Of a stretch of 16,364 nt of DNA, positions 1-5,794 are shown piece after piece (position 1 is the first letter of the stretch; the number at the start of each line of letters is the position of its first letter). The DNA is from an uncultured Burkholderiaceae bacterium (GTDB lineage Bacteria; Pseudomonadota; Gammaproteobacteria; Burkholderiales; Burkholderiaceae). Both the position numbers and the translations under genes were made by a program. The stretch spans positions 1-16,364 of the forward strand of contig CALMPB010000309.1 in NCBI GenBank assembly GCA_937871985.1. Direction: 5' to 3'. The notes under the pieces are model-generated. The model searched no databases. It was not told the DNA's origin and saw only the letters and a program-made list of their open reading frames with translations.

Positions 1-3
1 AAC

Positions 4-21
4 GCCCGGCTTCGTCCGGGC
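4..21. other. GC-rich hairpin upstream of ftsB
   Basis: A perfect 6-bp stem (GCCCGG at 4-9, CCGGGC at 16-21) encloses a 6-nt loop, 11 nt before the ftsB start. No T-run follows, so it is not a clear intrinsic terminator. It may be a processing or attenuation structure at the boundary with whatever gene lies to the left. ftsB often follows the enolase gene in proteobacteria, but that gene is outside the window. Confidence 0.3.
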
Positions 22-32
22 TTGAACCAGCC

Positions 33-368
33 ATGCGACTGCTATTCATAGTTTTGGTTTTGCTGACTCTGGCCATCCAATACCCGTTGTGGTGGGGCAA
101 GGGGGGGTGGTTCCGGGTTCATGAGCTGCAGGAAAAAGTAGCGGCGCAACGCGACACCAACGAAGCACTGCTGGCGCGCAATAATGCGCTGGCGGCTGAA
201 GTCCAGGATCTTAAAACCGGGACTTCGGCGGTGGAGGAGCGCGCGCGAGGGGAATTGGGCATGGTCAAGCAGGGCGAGACCTATGTGCAGATTCTCTCGC
301 CCAACGAGAAAGAGCCCTTGCTGAAAACCCCCAAGCTGTCCGGCCCGGACGAGAAGAAGGGCAACTGA
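33..368 (+). CDS. ftsB: Cell division protein FtsB (divisome, DivIC-like)
   Basis: This 111-aa bitopic inner-membrane protein belongs to the FtsB/DivIC septum-initiator family. In the divisome FtsB forms a complex with FtsQ and FtsL that signals activation of septal peptidoglycan synthesis; this is family knowledge. The sequence shows a very short cytoplasmic start (MRLLF), one membrane span at about residues 3-20, an aromatic/glycine juxtamembrane stretch (WWGKGGWFRV) and a periplasmic coiled coil at about 28-65 with heptad-like L/V spacing. A conserved-looking block (VEERARGELGMVKQGE) follows, then a polar, Lys-rich tail. The length is typical of the family. The start has only a weak ribosome-binding site. 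It converges on the TadE-like gene, with 6 nt between the two stop codons. Confidence 0.93.
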   Translation: MRLLFIVLVLLTLAIQYPLWWGKGGWFRVHELQEKVAAQRDTNEALLARNNALAAEVQDLKTGTSAVEERARGELGMVKQGETYVQILSPNEKEPLLKTPKLSGPDEKKGN

Positions 369-374
369 CGCGCT

Positions 375-1391
375 TCAAGGCAAACAGCATAACGTGACGC
401 CGCATTCCGGATTTCCGGTTTGCGGCGTTGTTGTATCGGCGCCCGCGCCGGGCTGCGGGCCGGCCGGCGGCGTTGGGTCAGGGACGAGGTTTTCGTGGCT
501 GTAGGGCGGGCCGGCCGGATCGGGTGGGCCCGCGTTGCCGCTTTGCGGCATAGTAGCCGAAGGTTCCGTGCCGGGGGATTGGCCGCCCGTTCTCAAGCAC
601 CATATGCCGGCGCAGGGTTCCGTGGTCGCCGCACTCAACTGAGTATTGGCCGCCTGGGCGCTTATTTTGCCGCTGGACGAAGCCGGCCATTGCAGGGCGT
701 GCGTTTGCATGGTCAGGCGGATTTCCTGGCGCATGGGCAGGTATCCGCGGGACATGGCATGGGCGCCGTAGACTTCTGTGCCCGAAGCCAGTTGGCGGAT
801 CAGCCCTTTCAGGCCCGGCAGGGCGGGCTCGTACAAATAAGTAAGACGCAGCGCCAAGGTATTGGCTTCGTAGATGGTGGCGCCGGAAGCCGGGCCGCGG
901 CCTTGCGGCCAGCCGCGTTCAAGATGGCGCTGATGTTGTTCGGCCTGGTAATGATTGTCGATGGCTGCAAGGCCGTGCCTGGCGCTGACCGGGAGCCGAG
1001 TGCCGCCGAAGTCGGCAAAGGCCGCCGGCCCTGGCTGCAGGATTTCGATTCGCCAGGGCGGGCCGCCGATGCCTTGGCTGCGTTTGCGCAGCGCGGCCTG
1101 CAGTTTTTGTTCGGCCGATTGCCCGGGCGATGCAGGGTGCAAAGGCAACAAGGCTTTTTCAAATGCGGCTTCCATGGCCTGGGGATTGGCGTGCTGGGTG
1201 ATGCCGGCGCGTGCGGCCTCGAGCAGTGCCAGGCTGACAGCCTGCTTGACGAAGAACCAATGCGCAATTTCGACGCTGCCCAGGCCCGCCATGAGCAGCG
1301 GGACCGCGACGGCGGAAAATTCGACGAGCGAGTAGCCTGCCTGCCGCGGGCAGCGAGCCGGATATCGAGGATGGCGGGACGGGGCGTGCAT
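375..1391 (-). CDS. Orphan TadE/TadG-like pseudopilin-type protein
   Basis: This 338-aa protein resembles the TadE/TadG family, whose members are pseudopilin-like envelope proteins of Flp/Tad pilus systems. After a basic N-terminus comes Gly19 followed by YSLVEF, with Glu24 at +5, which matches a prepilin-peptidase processing motif. A single hydrophobic segment follows (about residues 25-48), containing the family-typical Pro31 and Glu41. The middle is probably extracytoplasmic. From about residue 255 it is low-complexity, rich in Pro, Gly and Thr, with two cysteine pairs of CX4C form (Cys260/265 and Cys330/335, plus Cys336). No ATPase, secretin, prepilin peptidase or Flp pilin gene lies nearby, so it is an orphan. 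The start lacks a clear Shine-Dalgarno sequence and is chosen because it puts the basic n-region just before Gly19. The exact function is unknown. Confidence 0.72.
   Translation of the reverse strand: MHAPSRHPRYPARCPRQAGYSLVEFSAVAVPLLMAGLGSVEIAHWFFVKQAVSLALLEAARAGITQHANPQAMEAAFEKALLPLHPASPGQSAEQKLQAALRKRSQGIGGPPWRIEILQPGPAAFADFGGTRLPVSARHGLAAIDNHYQAEQHQRHLERGWPQGRGPASGATIYEANTLALRLTYLYEPALPGLKGLIRQLASGTEVYGAHAMSRGYLPMRQEIRLTMQTHALQWPASSSGKISAQAANTQLSAATTEPCAGIWCLRTGGQSPGTEPSATMPQSGNAGPPDPAGPPYSHENLVPDPTPPAGPQPGAGADTTTPQTGNPECGVTLCCLP
397..433 (+). terminator. Probable intrinsic terminator of ftsB
   Basis: The 8-bp arms ACGCCGCA (397-404) and TGCGGCGT (421-428) enclose an inner CCGG/CCGG stem, and a T-rich tract (TTGTTGT) follows on the + strand. 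It starts about 28 nt after the ftsB stop. It lies inside the 3' coding end of the convergent TadE-like gene. There is no T-run on the - strand, so it should act mainly on ftsB transcripts. Confidence 0.65.
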
Positions 1392-1452
1392 GGCGACAGT
1401 GTGCCGTGCCGGCCTGCTTGCGTCGATTGTGGAAAATGCCTGCGCTTCACGG

Positions 1453-1522
1453 CGCGCCAGCCTGCTCGTGGCCGGCCGGCGTGTGCTCTTTGGCGTTGAC
1501 GGACCACGAGCAGGCTGGTGCG
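1453..1522. repeat. Long inverted repeat, 19-bp arms
   Basis: The arms at 1453-1471 and 1504-1522 (core CCAGCCTGCTCGTGG and its exact complement) pair over 19 positions with a single G-T wobble, around a 32-nt GC-rich centre. It fills about half of the 149-nt gap between hslO and the TadE-like gene. No T-run follows on either strand, so it is not a standard intrinsic terminator. It could be a strong mRNA hairpin or cruciform separating the two genes, or a miniature repeat. No second copy was noticed in this window. Confidence 0.75.
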
Positions 1523-1540
1523 AACCAGCCAGACGGCCTG

Positions 1541-2464
1541 CTAGTGCAGGGACTGGCCGCCTTCCGGCTCTTTATTGATGTGGGAAATGAACAGGCCCGC
1601 GCAATCGATGGGGTCGAAGCGATACGGCTTGCCGCAGAAGTTGCAGGCGACGTCGACGTGGCCTTGCTCGGCGAGGATGGATTCGATTTCTTCGTTCCCC
1701 AGCGTACGCAGCATGTTGGCCACGCGTTCGCGGGTGCAGGGGCACCACCAGCGCACGTCCTGGGGGTCGAAGGCGATCAGCGTTTCTTCCCAGAAAAGGC
1801 GGTGGATGACGGCGTCGGTATCCAGTTGCAGCAGTTCGTCGGGCTTCAGGGTATTGGCCAGCACGCAGGCGCGTTCCCAGGTGTCCTGGGCCTGCCCGGC
1901 CTCTGCGGCGCCGCTTCCGCCGTGTCCGGGCAGCTTTTGCAGCAGCAGGCCGGCCGTGTTCTCGGCGTCGGCGGCCAGCCATAAACGCGTATCCAGCTGC
2001 TCGGAGTTGCGCATATAGTGTTCCAGCACTTCCGCCACGGTTTGCCCTTCCAGCGGCACCACGCCCTGGTAGGGCTGCAGATCGGTGGTTTCGCGGTTAG
2101 GATCCAGCACCACGATGAAGCGGCCCTGGCCGTGCTGGTTGAGCAGGCTTTGCAGCGTGCCGTCGGCGGGGACGTCGCGGCCTTCGCGCAGCGTGGCCGT
2201 GGCCCGGATGGTAAGGCCGCGGCCGCACTCGACGACGATGAGCGCCACCGGCCCGTCTCCTTGCAGTTGCAGCACGACGGAGCCGTCGAATTTGAGGTTG
2301 GAGGCCAGGAGCACGGCGGCCGAGGTCAGTTCGCCCAGCAGGCGTTGCACGCAATCCGGATAGCTTTGGTGGCTAAGCCCTGTTTGCCATTCGGCGCTCA
2401 GTTTTACAGCCTGGATCCGTGTGCTGTGATCCTGGAACAGGTATTTTTTCAGTTGGTCGGTCAT
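1541..2464 (-). CDS. hslO: Hsp33, redox-regulated molecular chaperonin
   Basis: Hsp33 is a cytosolic holdase chaperone. It is inactive with Zn bound to four reduced cysteines, and it unfolds and dimerises to protect proteins when oxidative and heat stress remove the zinc (family knowledge). The 307-aa protein shows the two-part zinc centre intact: Cys241-Pro-Cys243 after an RWW sequence, and Cys274-Asn-Phe-Cys277. The N-terminal domain starts with the family-typical DQLKKYLF and carries conserved segments such as LLGELTSAAVLLASNLKFDG. A Gly/Ala-rich insert at about 180-194 separates the core from the linker region. The length is normal. No ribosome-binding site precedes the ATG, and a -10-like box ends only 7 nt upstream, so the mRNA may be leaderless. 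Confidence 0.96.
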   Translation of the reverse strand: MTDQLKKYLFQDHSTRIQAVKLSAEWQTGLSHQSYPDCVQRLLGELTSAAVLLASNLKFDGSVVLQLQGDGPVALIVVECGRGLTIRATATLREGRDVPADGTLQSLLNQHGQGRFIVVLDPNRETTDLQPYQGVVPLEGQTVAEVLEHYMRNSEQLDTRLWLAADAENTAGLLLQKLPGHGGSGAAEAGQAQDTWERACVLANTLKPDELLQLDTDAVIHRLFWEETLIAFDPQDVRWWCPCTRERVANMLRTLGNEEIESILAEQGHVDVACNFCGKPYRFDPIDCAGLFISHINKEPEGGQSLH

Positions 2465-2466
2465 CT

Positions 2467-2483
2467 ATGGGATTTTAGCCCAT
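2467..2483 (-). promoter_or_regulatory. Putative hslO -10 box within a small dyad
   Basis: On the - strand TAAAAT (2472-2477) lies 7 nt before the hslO ATG. It is embedded in an imperfect palindrome with arms ATGGG (2467-2471) and CCCAT (2479-2483). A good -35 is not evident at 16-18 bp. If used, transcription would begin at or next to the A of the start codon. Confidence 0.4.
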
Positions 2484-2574
2484 CCACGGCCGCATCGAAC
2501 GGCCATGCCGCGGCTGCCCATTGCGTATTCAGGAAAGGGCGGCCTGGCCCCAGGCCTTGCCTTGCCGCGCCGGG

Positions 2575-3096
2575 CTAGGCTATGCGCTTCAGCGATTTTT
2601 TGTATTCGCGTCCGCGCTCCACGTAGTGCCGGGTGTTTTCGTGCATGGAGCGGATTTCGTCCTGTGAGAGTTCGCGCACGATCTTGCCTACGCCCACTAC
2701 CAGCGAATTGTCGGGGATTTCGCGGCCTTCCGGGACAATGGCGCCCGCGCCGATGAGGCAGTTGCGTCCGATGACGGCGTTGTTCAGCACAATGGCCTGC
2801 ATGCCGATGAGGGCGCCGTCGAGGATGGTGCAGCCGTGCAGCATGGCCTGGTGGCCCACGGTCACGTTCTCGCCGATGGCCATGGGCACGCCGCTGTCGA
2901 CGTGCAGCACGCTGCCTTCCTGGATGTTGCTGTTGCGCCCGATGACGATGGGGGCGTTGTCTCCGCGTATGTTGACGTTGGACCAGATGCTGACCCCGGC
3001 GGCCAGCCTGACGTCGCCGATGATGTCGGCGCTGTCGAAAACGAACGTGTCGTCGTCGATCTGGGGTGCGAGGGTGTCGAATTGGTAGATGGCCAT
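2575..3096 (-). CDS. Gamma-carbonic-anhydrase-like hexapeptide-repeat protein (YrdA-like)
   Basis: This 173-aa left-handed parallel beta-helix protein belongs to the gamma-carbonic-anhydrase/YrdA/PaaY group. The hexapeptide repeats run from about residue 20 to 135 (for example IIGDVR, VNIRGDNAPIVIG, AIVLNNAVIGRNCLIG). The three metal-binding histidines of the family are present: His65, His82 and His87 in GHQAMLHG. A C-terminal helix follows. It probably forms a metal-binding trimer in the cytosol. Real carbonic anhydrase activity is not proven for many YrdA members, so the substrate is open. The frame stays open upstream, but the start at 3096 is chosen because AAGGA lies 6 nt before it and it gives the normal family N-terminus. 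It lies 97 nt downstream of the altered acyl-CoA synthetase gene. Confidence 0.9.
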   Translation of the reverse strand: MAIYQFDTLAPQIDDDTFVFDSADIIGDVRLAAGVSIWSNVNIRGDNAPIVIGRNSNIQEGSVLHVDSGVPMAIGENVTVGHQAMLHGCTILDGALIGMQAIVLNNAVIGRNCLIGAGAIVPEGREIPDNSLVVGVGKIVRELSQDEIRSMHENTRHYVERGREYKKSLKRIA

Positions 3097-3146
3097 GAGT
3101 ATCCTTGGTTGCGCGAACCAGCGCATGCGCGCTCGCCGCCGTGGCG

Positions 3147-3178
3147 GCCGGCTTGCCTTCCTGCGAAGGCGGGCCGGC
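3147..3178. repeat. Hairpin between acyl-CoA synthetase-like and YrdA-like genes
   Basis: The 14-nt arms 3147-3160 and 3165-3178 surround a CTGC tetraloop. On the + strand they pair fully with two G-U wobbles; as - strand RNA, the strand of the flanking genes, the same positions give two C-A mismatches. It lies just after the triple stop of the upstream gene. It is not followed by a T-run on the - strand. It may be a transcript-stabilising structure or a REP-like element. Confidence 0.5.
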
Positions 3179-3193
3179 ATTCAGTGTTTATTA

Positions 3194-4615
3194 TTATCGC
3201 CCGCCGGCGGCCGCCGTGCGCAGTTCGTCGCGGGCCAGAACGATGGCGGCCGGGTCGAAATGCTGGCCTGGATTCTTGAGCGGCTTGTCGCGCCGCCCGC
3301 AATGCCAGAAGTTTCCCTGCTTGTCGATGGTGGCCAGATCGCCGGTCATCAGCCAGTCGCCGCTGAAGCGGGCCAGGGTGGCCGCTTCGTTGCGCCAGTA
3401 GCCGAGGAACATGGAAGGGTCGGGATGGCCGAGGACATCGTAGCGGTTGATGGCGATTTCGCCGACGATGTTGGCCGGAGAAGGTTTGCCGTGGTCGTCC
3501 AGCACGGTGACCAGATGGCCGGGGTAGGGCCGCCCGAGGCTGCCCGCCAGCGCCGGCCATTTGAAGTGGCTGTTGCCGATGACGTAGTTGGCTTCGGCCT
3601 GGCTGTAGGTTTCGTTGGGCGTGACGCCCAGGGCGCGCTGGCACCACTCGAAGACATGGCCGGACAGTGCGCCGCCGCTTACCATGACGGCGCGCAGGGA
3701 CTGGGGGTATTGTTCGCGGGGCACGTCCTGGAGTTCGTCCATGAGGCGCACGAGCGTATTGGGCGTGACCGCCGCATTGGTGACCCGGTAGCGTTTCAGG
3801 ATGTCGAGCGTGCGCGCGCCGGTTGCGCTGCCGGCGGTGATGACGACGGCCCGGCCGAAGTACAAGGCGGGCAGCACGCCGTTGAGCAAGCCGTTGCAGT
3901 GCGTTGCATCGGCAGGCGTCCAGAATATGTCGGCCGGCTGGGGAAACCAGTTTTGCGACGCCACGAAGCCTGGCAGATTGCCGATGAGGGCGCGGTGGGC
4001 ATGAAGGGTTCCCAGCGGCTTGGCCGGAGGATGGTCGGCATGGAGCAGCAGGGCCGGGCTGTCCGAGCGGGTGGGCAGCAGCTTGAAGCTGGTGGGCTGG
4101 CGCGCAAGCAGGCTGTGCCATGGCAGAATGCTGTCGTGCTGGAAGCCCAGCCCGACGATTTGCGTCAGCGCGGGGCAGCGCACCTGGGCTTGCAGCAGAT
4201 CGGGCCCGGACGCGGCGTCGACCAGGGCTACGCGTGTTTCGGCATCACGCAGGCGCGCTCCCAGCCCATCGGGGCCCAGCCGCTGTGCCGACAGTGGAAC
4301 CGCGATGGCCCCCACGCTGAACACCGCCATGCAGGAGGCGATGAGTTCGGGGCAGGGCGCCATGACGACGGCCACGCGATCGCCGGGCTGTACGCCCATT
4401 CTGATGAGTCCGTTGGCCAGTTGATGGCTGGTTTCCGATAGCCGGGTATAGCTCCAGACGCTGGGCTGGCTGTTTTCGTCCTCGAAATAAATGGCGGTGC
4501 GCCGGCCCTCGTGCAGGTTTTCGGCCCATCGGTGCACGCACACCTGCGCGATATTGAATTGGGAAGGGACAAACCACTGATAAGAAGAGTAGAGATCAGG
4601 GTATCGGTCGTTCAT
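3194..4615 (-). CDS. Truncated, motif-degenerate acyl-CoA synthetase (AMP-binding) homologue
   Basis: This 473-aa ORF aligns by eye with benzoate/acyl-CoA ligase-type adenylate-forming enzymes of usually about 540 aa: an FNIAQ N-terminal motif, GDRVAVVMAPCPE at 78-90, HRALIGNLPGF at 207-217, and FLGYWRNE plus TGD at 403-426. The parts that do chemistry are altered. The Ser/Thr/Gly-rich ATP loop expected near 191-202 reads HADHPPAKPLG. The YGQTE-type motif reads YSQAE at 337-341. The GRxDxxxKxxGxRI hinge reads GRRDKPLKNPGQHF at 440-453. The C-terminal domain of about 90-100 aa with the catalytic Lys is missing; the frame ends in three consecutive TAA codons (3188-3196). The long frame without internal stops argues against recent decay. 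It may be a pseudoenzyme or a slowly decaying gene. The start has no clear ribosome-binding site. Confidence 0.8.
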   Translation of the reverse strand: MNDRYPDLYSSYQWFVPSQFNIAQVCVHRWAENLHEGRRTAIYFEDENSQPSVWSYTRLSETSHQLANGLIRMGVQPGDRVAVVMAPCPELIASCMAVFSVGAIAVPLSAQRLGPDGLGARLRDAETRVALVDAASGPDLLQAQVRCPALTQIVGLGFQHDSILPWHSLLARQPTSFKLLPTRSDSPALLLHADHPPAKPLGTLHAHRALIGNLPGFVASQNWFPQPADIFWTPADATHCNGLLNGVLPALYFGRAVVITAGSATGARTLDILKRYRVTNAAVTPNTLVRLMDELQDVPREQYPQSLRAVMVSGGALSGHVFEWCQRALGVTPNETYSQAEANYVIGNSHFKWPALAGSLGRPYPGHLVTVLDDHGKPSPANIVGEIAINRYDVLGHPDPSMFLGYWRNEAATLARFSGDWLMTGDLATIDKQGNFWHCGRRDKPLKNPGQHFDPAAIVLARDELRTAAAGGR

Positions 4616-4782
4616 TGTTTGTTTTTTGGCTGCAACGAGGTAAAGAAAGGCGTGGGCGTCTTTTTACTGTGCAAGCATGAACGACAAGCGGATTCTGTGC
4701 AATCCCTGAGGTACAGAAAGTTCTGCGCCCTAGGGTTTTTACGGGGTTGATTGTCGAGGCGCCTGGGGTTTGCCAACCGGCG

Positions 4783-5259
4783 CTAGACGCTTACCAGGCG
4801 CGTGCCGAGCAGCCGGTCGTGCAGGAACTGGCCGTCGCGGTCGAACCAGGTCCAAAGAAACAGGACAAAAGGCGCGAAGACGATGAGCAGGTCGATGGCG
4901 GCAAGGCCGCTGGCGTGGGAAATGCCCCGGATCACCATGGCCGCCACCAGAGGCACGCACCAGGCCAGGATGTAGCGCAGTACGAGCCGGGACACGCCGG
5001 GCGTCGTGCCGTCGCGTTCGGCGATGCGGATGTTCCAGGTTTTCATGGGCAAGGTCTGGCCATTGGCGCGCCAGCTCATGACGAAATACACGCCAATGGC
5101 CACGAACAGGATGGCCTGGCGCAGATGGCGCAAGGTGAGGCCGCTGCGGCTTTGCGTCAGGGTGTCCAGGATGTAGCCCGCCAGGAAAACCACGCCGAAC
5201 AGCAGAACGCTCTCGTAGATCATGCAGGCGCATCGGCGCAAGCGGCTGGGGGTGGACAT
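4783..5259 (-). CDS. RDD-family inner-membrane protein
   Basis: This 158-aa protein resembles the RDD family of small integral membrane proteins, whose biochemical role is mostly unknown. It has a basic N-terminus (STPSRLRRCA) and four hydrophobic segments at about residues 13-32, 48-63, 91-108 and 117-136. Family-typical elements are the GQTLPMKTWNIRI stretch at about 66-78 and the C-terminal FDRDGQFLHDRLLGTRLV block at about 138-155. The frame is open to 5343, but a -10-like box at 5332-5337 and a terminator at 5361-5384 lie on top of or next to that longer start. The internal ATG at 5259 also gives the usual N-terminus, so it is preferred; 5289 is an alternative. It has its own promoter and is not co-transcribed with the gene upstream. 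Confidence 0.82.
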   Translation of the reverse strand: MSTPSRLRRCACMIYESVLLFGVVFLAGYILDTLTQSRSGLTLRHLRQAILFVAIGVYFVMSWRANGQTLPMKTWNIRIAERDGTTPGVSRLVLRYILAWCVPLVAAMVIRGISHASGLAAIDLLIVFAPFVLFLWTWFDRDGQFLHDRLLGTRLVSV

Positions 5260-5331
5260 GGCGGAGGGTGAAATGTCGGTTTGTGGCATTGGCGAGCTGG
5301 CCCGGTCGGAAATGGAGTGTGGCAACCCTCT

Positions 5332-5337
5332 ATTATC
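5332..5337 (-). promoter_or_regulatory. Putative -10 box of the RDD gene
   Basis: GATAAT on the - strand lies about 70 nt upstream of the preferred RDD start and just downstream of the preceding gene's terminator, where a new promoter is needed. No good -35 is seen at 17 bp; a TTGCAA lies too close to act as one. Confidence 0.4.
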
Positions 5338-5360
5338 CGACATCTTGCAAGCGGAAATGG

Positions 5361-5384
5361 AAAAAGCCGCTCTTGCGGCTTTTT
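5361..5384 (-). terminator. Bidirectional intrinsic terminator after the RHH-like gene
   Basis: The perfect 10-bp stem AAAAAGCCGC / GCGGCTTTTT carries a TCTT loop, with T5 at the 3' side on either strand. It is 66 nt downstream of the 63-aa gene and closes that gene as a single-cistron unit. Confidence 0.88.
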
Positions 5385-5450
5385 CGGAGAGAGAGCAGCG
5401 GGGCTGCAGGCCTGCAAATCGCCGGAACAGCTCCGGCTATCGGTCGATAA

Positions 5451-5642
5451 TCAAGCGGCCGATTCAACGTTCTTGCGGCTGACAGGAGCAATGCTGCTGG
5501 TTTTCTGGGTTTTGCCCAGTTTGACGAATAGGCTCTTCAGCGCAACGCCGGGCTTGAAGCGATTTTGTTCGTCGATGGCTTCTTGCATCAGTTGGCGTTC
5601 GAGTTCATCGGTAAGACGGATGTCGCTGGACAGGTGGATCAT
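5451..5642 (-). CDS. Small ribbon-helix-helix-like protein, putative autorepressor
   Basis: This 63-aa protein has no family I can name with certainty. Its N-terminal half fits a ribbon-helix-helix pattern: a short strand (SDIRL, residues 6-10), then TDEL with a first helix to about residue 28, a KPG turn (30-32) and a second helix (33-43). IRLTDEL closely resembles the RLPDEL signature of RHH repressors and antitoxins. The C-terminal 20 residues are polar and look disordered. The frame extends upstream to 5774 but would run through the promoter; the ATG at 5642 has GAGAGG about 7 nt ahead. The promoter contains two identical palindromes, so autorepression is likely, by inference. No toxin-like partner follows before the terminator, so it is not an ordinary toxin-antitoxin pair. 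Confidence 0.65.
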   Translation of the reverse strand: MIHLSSDIRLTDELERQLMQEAIDEQNRFKPGVALKSLFVKLGKTQKTSSIAPVSRKNVESAA

Positions 5643-5662
5643 GGTTAGCCTCTCTATAAATT

Positions 5663-5675
5663 GAGCGTTTCGCTC
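5663..5675 (-). other. Leader hairpin of the RHH-like gene
   Basis: GAGCG (5663-5667) and CGCTC (5671-5675) form a 5-bp stem with a 3-nt loop, extendable by one pair on each side. It lies in the predicted short 5' leader, between the promoter and the ribosome-binding site, and may stabilise the mRNA 5' end. Confidence 0.45.
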
Positions 5676-5725
5676 AGGGTTAACCCTATTATAAGGGTTA
5701 ACCCTAGAATAGCAAGCTTTTTTTT
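5676..5725 (-). promoter_or_regulatory. Sigma70 promoter with twin palindromic operators
   Basis: On the - strand the elements in order are: an A8 tract (5718-5725, UP-element-like), a -35 TTGCTA (5710-5715), a 16-bp spacer, a perfect -10 TATAAT (5688-5693) and the predicted start at about 5681. Two identical perfect palindromes AGGGTTAACCCT lie at 5694-5705, inside the spacer, and at 5676-5687, over the start site. They are separated by exactly the 6-bp -10 box. Repressor bound at either site would block RNA polymerase. This controls the 63-aa RHH-like gene. Confidence 0.82.
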
Positions 5726-5794
5726 GTTGCGACGCAGTAAAAACGGTTCGCCGATGCCATTCGGGCTTTCGCAAACTGTTGTTTAAATGGCACG

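Noticed and set aside
420..1499. Long open frame on the + strand opposite the TadE-like gene
   Set aside because: It is an antisense shadow: Arg/Gly/Ala-rich composition, no recognisable domain, and the - strand frame has clear family features.
2862..4121. 419-codon - strand frame overlapping the synthetase homologue in another register, considered as a frameshifted C-terminal domain
   Set aside because: The translation is Arg/Pro-rich and shows no adenylate-enzyme motifs; the 97-nt gap to the next gene is also too short to hold the missing domain of about 90-100 residues.
3089..4441. 450-codon open frame on the + strand opposite the acyl-CoA synthetase homologue
   Set aside because: High-GC codon bias keeps the antisense frame open; the translation has no family features while the - strand frame is homologous along its whole length.
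4616..4782. Terminator or promoter between the RDD gene and the synthetase homologue
   Set aside because: A TTGCAC/CATGCT pair at 17 bp and a CAGAA/TTCTG dyad are visible but too weak to annotate.
5451..5642. Toxin-antitoxin module
   Set aside because: The RHH-like gene would suit an antitoxin, but no second ORF with a toxin pattern lies between the promoter and the terminator, nor in the adjacent rlmL or RDD genes.
5676..5705. Telomere-like or CRISPR-like repeat because of the GGGTTA units
   Set aside because: Only two palindromic copies exist, spaced by a promoter -10 box; there is no array.
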